Part shown: piece after piece, positions 1-6,700 of the stretch
How positions within the stretch are numbered: the stretch's first letter is position 1
Layout of the letters: every line of letters starts with the position of its first letter
Source of the DNA: WJJR01 sp964440935
GTDB taxonomy: Bacteria; Zixibacteria; MSB-5A5; WJJR01
Assembly: GCA_964440935.1 (NCBI GenBank)
Contig: CAYTTY010000047.1
Span: 1 to 28,076, forward strand
Length of the DNA stretch: 28,076 nucleotides
Reading direction: 5' to 3'
Notes under the pieces: model-generated
What the model saw: only the letters and a program-made list of their open reading frames with translations
What the model was told of the DNA's origin: nothing
The model's database searches: none
Made by a program: the position numbers and the translations under genes

Positions 1-50
1 CAAGGCCCGTGGCACCCTGATCCAAACGGAAAGGATTTATGACAATTGCT
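1..50 (+). repeat. Right half of dispersed palindromic repeat, cut by the window start
   Basis: This stretch is about 90% identical to the reverse complement of 4389-4440. Shared blocks are GGCCCGTGGCACCC, GATCCAAACGG and ATTTATGACAAT. Related copies lie at 1647-1830, 4389-4721 and 27971-28052. The copy begins abruptly at base 1, which fits a contig that starts inside a repeat. Confidence 0.7.
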
Positions 51-126
51 ATAATGTCTGGCAATGGATCCGGTTCGTCGACACGGCATGGATATGAGTG
101 CGGTTCGAAGGTGTCACGACTACCAA

Positions 127-155
127 TTGACCCCATCGTCTGGGTGTTTTATTAG
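127..155 (+). promoter_or_regulatory. Possible sigma-70 promoter of the sorting-domain protein
   Basis: A TTGACC box at 127-132 and a TATTAG box at 150-155 are separated by 17 bases. The -35 matches at 5 of 6 positions and the -10 at 4 of 6. Transcription would start near 162 and leave a leader of about 85 bases before the ATG at 248. This is a moderate match only. Confidence 0.35.
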
Positions 156-247
156 TTGACAACCGCTCAGAGGTAAGGCTTCTTGCCAGTGGGGAAGTAT
201 GGAATACCGGCATGGATTGGGTGTATAAAGTAGGGAGGCGGTAAGCA

Positions 248-1576
248 ATGGAGGGGAAGACTTTGAGGCAACTTCTAGGGATTTGTGCTGTGGCAGCGAT
301 CAGCCTCGCAATCGCGTCGAGTGGCTGGGCGGTTAACTCGGTAGAGATTGGCACGTATGATCAGTTGGCGCCGAATTCGACGGTTGACGTAAAGGTCAAG
401 TTCACTAACGATGTCGAGATCGGTACGATCGTTTGCCCATTCATCATCCGTAGCGACTCCGTTGGTGGTTTCGGAGCGCTGACGGCTCCCACTGACATGG
501 CGATACGGTGGCGGGAACGGCTGACACGGCCAGGCACTCTGGATCAGATCGTGGTCAATAATACGTACCCTAATGAGGCCACCAATGGACCGGACAACAA
601 CGGAACATGCAAGGGTCCGGAAAGTAGCTTGCCGGGCGGTTTCAAGTCGCCGATATGCGATCAGGATACCCTTGTTGATGCGTCCTGTTTTGAAGGACTG
701 CCGATGGCGGTGCTGTGCAACCGAGGTGTGATCCTGGGGGACCAATTGCCACCGGGAGCGGATGTGGACGGCTCCCTGATTTTAGAGATGACAGTGAATG
801 ATGTCGAGGGATGCTTCATTGTAGATACAACCTGCACAAATCCCGCCAATCATCTTGATTTTGTTCAGCTCAACGGAACGAGGATTCCAATCGATTTGTT
901 TACTGCCGGCTATGTGTGTGTCGGCATTGAGGCGTGCCGGAACGTCGGCTTGGGGGCGCCCAATCCTGATTCGGCAATTTGGGACGGCGTGAGCAATGCG
1001 ATCGACTTCTTCTGGGAAGACCTGGGTGACAGTGCGGCGAGTTATGATCTCGAATTGGCTGATAACCAGGATTTCACGGACCCGTTCTACGAGACCAATG
1101 TGACCGACAATCACCACCAGGCGCTGATTCAAGTGAATGACGTCTTACCATTTTACTGGCGTGTGAGAGGAGTGCCGGCTGATGCTCCCGTCAGTTTATC
1201 GGCCGGTGCCACTCAGGCTGTGCCGGGCTGCATCGGAGAGTGGGGTGAGTCGGATCTTTATACCGATGTCAAGGTGATTTCTACGGGTGTGATTCCTGAG
1301 TCGTATAGCCTCGAGCAGAACTATCCGAACCCATTCAACGCCAGCACGGTGATCAACTTCACGAATCGTCGTGACGGTCACGTGAAGTTGGAAGTGTTCA
1401 ACATCCTCGGCCAATCGGTGATTACGTTGGTCAATGATTACAAGCCGATGGGTGTGTATTCGGTTGACTGGTCGGGTGAGGATGAGAATGGCAATGAAGT
1501 ACCAAGCGGCATGTACTTCTACCGGTTCACTGCGAAAGACCATGCTGAGGTCAAGAAGATGACCCTGCTGAAGTAA
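248..1576 (+). CDS. Secreted protein with C-terminal Por/T9SS-type sorting domain
   Basis: The 442-residue product starts with a signal peptide: a short charged end, a hydrophobic stretch at about residues 8-26, and a likely cleavage after GWA. Residues 27-215 look like a secreted beta-sandwich with several Cys residues. Residues 240-340 resemble a fibronectin type III-like module, with the FYWRVRG strand typical of such folds. The last 85 or so residues hold the motif LEQNYPNPFNASTVI, followed by a FlgD-like Ig strand pattern ending SGMYFYRF and KKMTLLK. This matches the type A C-terminal sorting domain found in many FCB-group secreted proteins. An AGGGAGGCGG ribosome site precedes the ATG by about 8 bases. 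The protein is probably exported and then displayed or released at the cell surface. No ligand or enzymatic role can be assigned. A terminator follows the gene, so it is probably transcribed alone. Confidence 0.85.
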   Translation: MEGKTLRQLLGICAVAAISLAIASSGWAVNSVEIGTYDQLAPNSTVDVKVKFTNDVEIGTIVCPFIIRSDSVGGFGALTAPTDMAIRWRERLTRPGTLDQIVVNNTYPNEATNGPDNNGTCKGPESSLPGGFKSPICDQDTLVDASCFEGLPMAVLCNRGVILGDQLPPGADVDGSLILEMTVNDVEGCFIVDTTCTNPANHLDFVQLNGTRIPIDLFTAGYVCVGIEACRNVGLGAPNPDSAIWDGVSNAIDFFWEDLGDSAASYDLELADNQDFTDPFYETNVTDNHHQALIQVNDVLPFYWRVRGVPADAPVSLSAGATQAVPGCIGEWGESDLYTDVKVISTGVIPESYSLEQNYPNPFNASTVINFTNRRDGHVKLEVFNILGQSVITLVNDYKPMGVYSVDWSGEDENGNEVPSGMYFYRFTAKDHAEVKKMTLLK

Positions 1577-1602
1577 GCATTTGATCGATTGATATTCACA
1601 TT

Positions 1603-1634
1603 GCCCCGCCGCAAGGAATTGTGGCGGGGCTTTT
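1603..1634 (+). terminator. Rho-independent terminator after the sorting-domain gene
   Basis: GCCCCGCC (1603-1610) pairs with GGCGGGGC (1623-1630) across a 12-base loop and is followed directly by TTTT. It lies 26 bases after the stop codon at 1576. Confidence 0.75.
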
Positions 1635-1646
1635 CGTTGCGTTCTT

Positions 1647-1830
1647 AGCGATTGTCAGAATAATTTTCCGATTAAATTGAGACGTGTTGTCATTCCCGCG
1701 AAAGCGGGAATCCATTTTCCGCGCGTGGCTGGGCTCAAAATGGCTCCCCGTTTTCGCGGGGATGACAGCGAGGGTCCGTGACGGCCCAATGGATCGCCGT
1801 CACAATCGGAAAATACTTATGACAATCGCC
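1647..1830. repeat. MITE-like double palindrome, 184 bp
   Basis: Two nested inverted repeats share one centre. The outer 27-base arms (1647-1673 and 1804-1830) match at 23 of 27 positions and end in AGCGATTGTCA / TGACAATCGCC. The inner 27-base arms (1688-1714 and 1741-1767) match at 23 of 27 and carry ATTCCCGCGAAAGCGGGAAT, a REP-like palindrome that, from memory, recurs in many unrelated bacterial genomes. There is no coding capacity. The outer GACAATYGC ends are shared with the other copies in this window. The arrangement suggests a non-autonomous transposable element or a REP element inserted inside one. Confidence 0.7.
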
Positions 1831-1875
1831 CCTGACAATCGTTCGATCCACCCGGTGTAGCACCGGCGGTCATAT

Positions 1876-1891
1876 TGTGATATTTGTCACA
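1876..1891. promoter_or_regulatory. CRP/FNR-family binding site upstream of the GH35-like gene
   Basis: The sequence TGTGATATTTGTCACA is a perfect match to TGTGA-N6-TCACA. The following TTT extends the match to the longer E. coli CRP consensus. Its centre (1883.5) lies about 83 bases before the transcription start predicted from the promoter at 1932-1960. That spacing is close to the -82.5 class I position, where CRP activates from the same helix face as RNA polymerase. The site is seen directly. The regulator and the direction of control are inferred. Confidence 0.6.
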
Positions 1892-1931
1892 TTTATAAGT
1901 CGTTGTTGTTCGTTACGTTATGGAAATTAGC

Positions 1932-1960
1932 TTGACAATGGGTCCGGCTGGCCATATTGT
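1932..1960 (+). promoter_or_regulatory. Strong sigma-70 promoter of the GH35-like gene
   Basis: A consensus TTGACA (1932-1937) is followed after 17 bases by TATTGT (1955-1960). Transcription would start near 1967, leaving a leader of about 34 bases before the ATG at 2001. The CRP-type palindrome lies upstream on the same DNA. Confidence 0.7.
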
Positions 1961-2000
1961 TTCGCTTTTTCAATAGCGGCCCACAACAGCATCGGACCTC

Positions 2001-4247
2001 ATGGAACAGACGAATACGGACCCTCGCACACTAACAATCGGCGGCGCGAAAGACTCGCGGACGTCTTTACGTATTGTCCAACACAAGTTTATCATCGGCA
2101 AAGAGGAGTTCCATCCCTTCGTTGCGGAGATGCATTACTACCGCATCCCCAAGCGTCACTGGTCGGTTTGCTTCGAGCGCATCCGCCGGGCTGAATTCCG
2201 GATCATCTCAACGTCGGTCCCTTGGAATCTTCACGAGACGCGTCAAGGGGACTTCGATTTTGCGGGGACATCGGATCAGACGAAAGACCTGATCGTTTTT
2301 CTGGAACTTTGCCGCGAGTTCGGTTTTCGCATCATGCTGCGTCCCGGGCCGTGGATTGCGACGGGTTGGAATCGCGGCGGATTGCCGGATTTTGCCACAC
2401 GGCATGCGGAGACAATCGCCAAGGATCCCGAGGGACAGCCGCTGACTGCGAATCCCGGTCCGGGTGGCAAAGACGCTGTGGTACCGTCATATCTCAGCAA
2501 TCGGTTCCAGATTCTGCTGAAGAATTACTTCTCCGTGTTCGCCGAGGTGGTGAGGAATTACATCTATCCTCGCGGGCCGGTATTCATGATCGAGATCGAC
2601 AACGAGACGTCGTTCGGCGGCCACTTCAACCCATTCAGCGCAGACTACAATCCCCAGGGCACGCGGGCGGCATTTCCTCACTTTCTCGAAGAGAAATATG
2701 AGTCGATCGACCAACTGAAGAAGATATACAAGGTCAAGGCCAGTGAGTTTGGAGATATCGAACCCCCCGTTGGCTGGGACGGCAAGAGTTCACAGGATTT
2801 TTGTAAGGCGTTGGATTGGATTGAGTTCCGCGAGTGGGTGGTGAATCGGTATGCGGAATCGGTTGCTGATCTGCTCTCCCAGACCGAAATCTCGGCGTTG
2901 TTCTCGCGCAGCCTGGCCCAATCGGGGCCGTACTCTTTTCCCAATGTCCAGACCTCCCGAACTGGCGGGCGCGTGCTGTTTACGACAAATCTGGGATGGG
3001 ATGTCCCGGCCTCGGTGAATGAGCAGCGAGCCCGTTCGGTGTCCGGCTGGCAGGCGACCGGTTTCTGCTCATCGCTGGCGATTGGCGCCGCGCATGAGAA
3101 GCCCGAGATTGGGCGCACCGCGCGTCCGATTACGGCCGGCGATACCAAGCGCCTGATTGTGACGGCCTTGGCGGGCGGTATCCGAGGGTTCAATTTCCAT
3201 ATGCTGGTCGGCCACGACCATTGGTATGACGCGGCACTTGAATCCGACGGGGCGATCCAGCCGTCGTTCGACATCATTCGCGATGCCATCGCCAGGCTCC
3301 AGGAAGCGCGCTACGAGACGATGCGCGATTTCGCCCCAATTGCCATGGTGCGGTACCGTCCGTACTCACAGACTGCGACACTACCGGATATGGGGCCGTA
3401 CGAGTACATCCGCGATCTGGTCGGTGCCAGCTTCGACGATCTCTGTGAGGATATTCGAGCGTTAGGTTACGACTATCGCATTTTCGATCTGACCCATCCT
3501 CACCGTCTCGACGAATACCCTATGATTATCGCGCCGGTGGCGGAGTTCATGGATGAAGAGGCGCAGACTCGTCTTTTGGATCTCGTCCAGAATGGCGCGC
3601 ACCTCTTGCTGTATGGGTTGATGCCAAAGACCGATAATCGGCTCAACAATTGCGATGTGTTGGCCAAAGGTTTGAGCATTCGGACCACCGCGAAGGTGGC
3701 CCTGCTGGAAGTCGAGGCTCAAAAACGTACCTACACGGTGCCCTCACTTGGCGTTGTAAGCCGCTCGTCAACAACGGCTTCAAGGATCGTGAAGAGTAAG
3801 ACCAAGACACTCGGTGTGTCGGCGAAGTGTGGCAAGGGACACGTCACCATGCTGACATTCTATCCCGGCTCCCGGCTGTCTCCGGAGCGTTTGGGATTCA
3901 TCAGTGAACTGCTGGCATCGGCCAAATTGAAATCCCCGGTGACATCGTCTGATCCGCGCATCCATGTCTCGGCCATGGCGCACGCCAAAGGCGCGCTGAT
4001 CATGATTTATGATGTTACCGATCCCGCCAGTATCCCGTCGTCCGGTTCCGAAATCGGCGATGGAGTACGACCGGTGATTCTGTCCATTGATCTTAAGGCA
4101 CTGGGACTGACTGGACGGTCGTTTGCGTTGACTGACTTGTTGGGGACCGACGCGACGAAAATGCCGGCGAAGGAACTGGCAACGGGAATCGAGATTCGCC
4201 TGCGTCCCGGTGACTCACGATTGTACTACCTCGAAAAGAAATCGTAG
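2001..4247 (+). CDS. Glycoside hydrolase family 35-like beta-galactosidase
   Basis: The 748-residue product carries the signature N-terminal block of GH35 TIM-barrel enzymes: AEMHYYRIPKRHWSVCFERI, then STSVPWNLHE, RPGPWIATGWNRGGLP and, at the acid/base site, MIEIDNE (N201, E202). Family members remove terminal beta-galactose from oligosaccharides by a retaining mechanism. The nucleophile region is divergent. The segment before ALAGGIRGFNFHM offers E366 or E369 as candidates, but neither sits in the usual family motif, so substrate and even activity are uncertain. Residues after about 480 look like a class-I-glutaminase-like fold domain plus a C-terminal beta domain, as in related GH35/GH42 enzymes. 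No signal peptide is seen, so the enzyme should be cytoplasmic. The ATG has only a weak ribosome site. The gene stands alone between a strong promoter and hairpins. It could also be described as an unclassified clan GH-A enzyme. Confidence 0.75.
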   Translation: MEQTNTDPRTLTIGGAKDSRTSLRIVQHKFIIGKEEFHPFVAEMHYYRIPKRHWSVCFERIRRAEFRIISTSVPWNLHETRQGDFDFAGTSDQTKDLIVFLELCREFGFRIMLRPGPWIATGWNRGGLPDFATRHAETIAKDPEGQPLTANPGPGGKDAVVPSYLSNRFQILLKNYFSVFAEVVRNYIYPRGPVFMIEIDNETSFGGHFNPFSADYNPQGTRAAFPHFLEEKYESIDQLKKIYKVKASEFGDIEPPVGWDGKSSQDFCKALDWIEFREWVVNRYAESVADLLSQTEISALFSRSLAQSGPYSFPNVQTSRTGGRVLFTTNLGWDVPASVNEQRARSVSGWQATGFCSSLAIGAAHEKPEIGRTARPITAGDTKRLIVTALAGGIRGFNFHMLVGHDHWYDAALESDGAIQPSFDIIRDAIARLQEARYETMRDFAPIAMVRYRPYSQTATLPDMGPYEYIRDLVGASFDDLCEDIRALGYDYRIFDLTHPHRLDEYPMIIAPVAEFMDEEAQTRLLDLVQNGAHLLLYGLMPKTDNRLNNCDVLAKGLSIRTTAKVALLEVEAQKRTYTVPSLGVVSRSSTTASRIVKSKTKTLGVSAKCGKGHVTMLTFYPGSRLSPERLGFISELLASAKLKSPVTSSDPRIHVSAMAHAKGALIMIYDVTDPASIPSSGSEIGDGVRPVILSIDLKALGLTGRSFALTDLLGTDATKMPAKELATGIEIRLRPGDSRLYYLEKKS

Positions 4248-4262
4248 CGAACTGATCTGTAG

Positions 4263-4281
4263 CACGGGCGCCTCGCCCGTG
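4263..4281 (+). terminator. GC-rich hairpin after the GH35-like gene
   Basis: CACGGGCG (4263-4270) pairs perfectly with CGCCCGTG (4274-4281) across a 3-base loop, 15 bases after the stop codon. No T-run follows, so it may be a weak terminator or a small repeat of the same 'cacggg' class seen at 4429-4448. Confidence 0.4.
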
Positions 4282-4325
4282 GTTGTAGTCACGGATAACC
4301 ACTTCATTAAGGCTTTATGATGTAT

Positions 4326-4372
4326 CCCACCCTAATGTCCTACCTCCGAAGGAGATAGGACATTAGGGCGGG
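4326..4372. repeat. Long near-perfect inverted repeat, 47 bp
   Basis: CCCTAATGTCCTA (4330-4342) and its exact complement TAGGACATTAGGG (4356-4368) flank a core in which CTCC pairs with GGAG around a GAA loop. The stem extends outward to about 4326 and 4372 with one mismatch. A cruciform or very stable RNA hairpin is possible. It lies 79 bases after the GH35-like stop and just before the composite repeat. Confidence 0.6.
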
Positions 4373-4388
4373 GTCGCCGCACGATGTA

Positions 4389-4721
4389 GAGCGATTGTCA
4401 TAAATCTTGTCCGTTTGGATCTGGGTGCCACGGGCCTTCAGGCCCGTGTGTCCGCGTCGGCACAATCCCCGGTCCACGCCCCTAAAGGGGCGTGTTGCAA
4501 AACCCCCGAGAATCAGAGCCTTCGGGAGGGCGAGCCTCCCGGCGAGCCGCAACGGCATGTCCCACACGGCGGCTCGGCGGGAGCCTCGCCCTCCCTAGTC
4601 TGAGGTGTTGATAGTCAGCAGGTTTTTCAACACGCCCTAAAGGCCCGTGGCACCCAAACCTAAATACCATGTGAAACAAGATTCGCTCTTTCTCAATCGG
4701 ACAGGAAATCTGACAATTGCT
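4389..4721. repeat. Composite nested palindromic repeat, about 330 bp
   Basis: Three inverted-repeat layers lie within one another. The outer arms run from GAGCGATTGTCA at 4389 to GGGTGCCACGGGCC at 4436, and from GGCCCGTGGCACCC at 4642 to TGACAATTGCTC at 4722. The middle arms, GGGGCGTGTTGCAAAAC (4486-4502) and GTTTTTCAACACGCCC (4622-4637), match apart from one or two bases. The inner arms, about 28 bases each (4524-4551 and 4568-4595), form a stem with few mismatches. A separate small palindrome sits at 4429-4448. The left outer arm is the reverse complement of the copy at window positions 1-50. There is no transposase, so this looks like a non-autonomous element built by nested insertion or duplication. 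Confidence 0.65.
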
Positions 4722-5203
4722 CTATTCGGCAGCGCCCGGGGTTCTTGTAGTGCGTGCTCCTCGTGCTCACTTCAATCCGGTCGAAACGGCTGGACTACGC
4801 CAGAATGCTCGTGGGCAGACCCCACCCCGCGATGGCCGAAATCGGCCTTCTGTCAGTCGTGTGTCAGAGATGTCAAGCAAATTAGCAACAGGTTCTTTGT
4901 TGGTTCGTATAAGGATGGGTTTTGAGAAGTTTTCAGAAGGGTCAGTCAGGGGCTAAGCAGAGTTGAAAAACATCCGCCAGACCAGGGGACGATTCGCGGG
5001 CGTACGAATCGTCCAGCGCACCATTGTTACTACCATTAGCGGAACTTCGTAACTATTTGAGGAACAAGGGCCTGCCGTTCGGTTTAAGACTTAGCGGCAA
5101 CGATGCTATTGCATCGCAGGGAGCAAAGAGTTAAACTGTGAGTTTTCGCCCAAATCGACCGGACAGACGGGAGGGGCGATTGCCACAACAGGGAGACAGT
5201 CGG
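4722..5203 (+). other. Non-coding leader region upstream of the Deg protease
   Basis: No convincing gene is seen. Short open frames here have no ribosome site and no recognisable product. A perfect inverted repeat occurs at 4987-5014 (GGACGATTCG, 8-base loop, CGAATCGTCC). A smaller hairpin, CGATGC-TATT-GCATCG, lies at 5101-5116. A TATAAG box at 4908-4913 lacks a good -35. The region probably holds the promoter and regulatory sites of the protease gene, but I cannot place a promoter with confidence. Confidence 0.4.
4987..5014. promoter_or_regulatory. Perfect 10-bp inverted repeat, possible operator or leader hairpin
   Basis: GGACGATTCG (4987-4996) and CGAATCGTCC (5005-5014) are exact complements around an 8-base spacer, 190 bases before the protease start. 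There is no T-run after it. A protein-binding palindrome or a 5' leader hairpin would both fit. Confidence 0.35.
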
Positions 5204-6676
5204 ATGAGATCTCAACGTTGGTCAATCGCGCGCTTGCTTCTCACGACTGTGGTCACAGGTGTTTTTCTGGCTGGTATTCCGGTGCTGGCGCAGGGACCGC
5301 CGGAAGGTGGCTGGGTCGATGCCTCCGGGCACAGCCCGTTCGTGAAGGTGGTCGAGCAGGTCAAGGATGCGGTGGTGAACATCTCGGCCGTCAAGAATCG
5401 AGATAAGGACTCATACCACAGCTTTGATCCGTTCTTTGAGGACTGGTTTGGCCCCCGTAATCCCGGCCGCCAGCGGTCGCTCGGTTCGGGGTTCATCTTC
5501 AGCGATAAAGGCCACATTCTGACGAATTATCACGTTATCAATGACGCCGACGCGATCACGGTGCGCCTGTCGGACAAAATGGAATTGCCCGCCGAGGTGG
5601 TTGGCGCCGATCAGGCCACCGATCTGGCGGTGTTGAAAATCACGCCCGAACACGATTTGAAGCATATCAATCTGGGCGATTCGGATTCGATTCTGGTCGG
5701 CGACTGGGTGGTCGCCATTGGTAATCCATTTCCGAATCAAGGGCTCGATCGCACGGTAACGGTCGGGGTGATTTCCGCTGTTGGCCGGCGCGACTTGTTC
5801 TTCGGTGACGAGACCCCCACGTATCAGAATTATATCCAGACCGACGCGTCGATCAATCCCGGCAATTCGGGCGGCCCGCTGATGAATTTGAGAGGCGAAG
5901 TGATCGGCATCAATGCCGCGATCGCCAGCCCGACCGGATCGAATGTCGGTATCGGGTTCGCCATCCCGGTGAACTTTGCAAAGATCGTGGTGGAAGACTT
6001 GATGACCGAAGGCCGTGTCTCGCGCGGCTGGTTGGGCATTCAACCACGTGACTTGTCGTGGGATGATGTCGAGGCTGAAGGGTTAGAATCCGCCAACGGT
6101 GTGATGATCAACCGCGTTATCGAGAATACGCCGGCGGAAATGGCGGGACTGCGGGTCGGCGACGTAATTGTCGCGCTCGATAATCAGGCCGTGGAAGACG
6201 CGCAGCATTTTATGCAGTTGGTGTGGCAGGCGCGTGCGGGCGCCACGATTGAACTCGATGTGATTCGCCGGGGAGAGCCGACACAGATCAGTGTCCGTCT
6301 CGGTGATCGCACGCAGTATCTGGCGTCGGCCGAAACGGGGATGCCGTCGGAACGGCGCCAGCCCGAACGCCGAAACAACGATTGGCTCAACATGGAAGTC
6401 GTCACCGCCACGCCCGATCGTGCGGAAGAATACGGAACGACATTCAATCGCGGGGTGCTGGTCACCAGCATCGATAACAACAGCCCGGCGTACGAAAAGG
6501 GCATCCGCGTGGGAATGATTATCGCAGAGATCGATCATACGGAGATTGAGGATCGCGACGATTTCATGCGTGTTGTCGAACGGATCGAACAGCGGGACAA
6601 ACCGGTCTCGATGCTCGTTTATGACCGTCGCGGCAACACCGGATATTTCGCGGTCCGTCCCGAGTCATCGGAGTGA
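5204..6676 (+). CDS. Periplasmic serine protease, HtrA/DegP family, with two PDZ domains
   Basis: The protein is 490 residues when read from the ATG at 5204. It has a signal peptide (residues 1-28, ending PVLAQ), a trypsin-like domain with the catalytic triad H110 (TNYHV), D140 (TDLAVL) and S222 (GNSGGP), and two PDZ domains at about residues 270-370 and 400-485. The family degrades or refolds misfolded periplasmic and outer-membrane proteins. The start was chosen because an ACAGGGAGA ribosome site lies 8 bases before it and the signal peptide begins there. An in-frame GTG at 5138 would add 22 charged residues ahead of the signal peptide. The stop codon is 24 bases before the likely start of the sigma factor gene, so the two are probably co-transcribed. 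The gene could be called degP, degQ or mucD; the family is certain but the subtype is not. Confidence 0.92.
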   Translation: MRSQRWSIARLLLTTVVTGVFLAGIPVLAQGPPEGGWVDASGHSPFVKVVEQVKDAVVNISAVKNRDKDSYHSFDPFFEDWFGPRNPGRQRSLGSGFIFSDKGHILTNYHVINDADAITVRLSDKMELPAEVVGADQATDLAVLKITPEHDLKHINLGDSDSILVGDWVVAIGNPFPNQGLDRTVTVGVISAVGRRDLFFGDETPTYQNYIQTDASINPGNSGGPLMNLRGEVIGINAAIASPTGSNVGIGFAIPVNFAKIVVEDLMTEGRVSRGWLGIQPRDLSWDDVEAEGLESANGVMINRVIENTPAEMAGLRVGDVIVALDNQAVEDAQHFMQLVWQARAGATIELDVIRRGEPTQISVRLGDRTQYLASAETGMPSERRQPERRNNDWLNMEVVTATPDRAEEYGTTFNRGVLVTSIDNNSPAYEKGIRVGMIIAEIDHTEIEDRDDFMRVVERIEQRDKPVSMLVYDRRGNTGYFAVRPESSE

Positions 6677-6700
6677 ACCCAAAGAGAAGGAGGCTGCGGT

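Noticed and set aside
4647..4956. Open frames of about 80-90 codons overlapping the composite repeat
   Set aside because: They run across the repeat arm and into non-coding sequence, with no ribosome site and low-complexity products.
5041..5047. GGAACTT resembling the -35 of a sigma-E envelope-stress promoter upstream of the protease
   Set aside because: No matching -10 element is found 16-17 bases downstream, and sigma-E promoter sequences may not apply in this lineage.
5138..5203. Upstream GTG start for the Deg protease, 22 residues earlier
   Set aside because: It would put charged residues ahead of the signal peptide. The ATG at 5204 has a better-placed ribosome site and begins exactly at the signal sequence.
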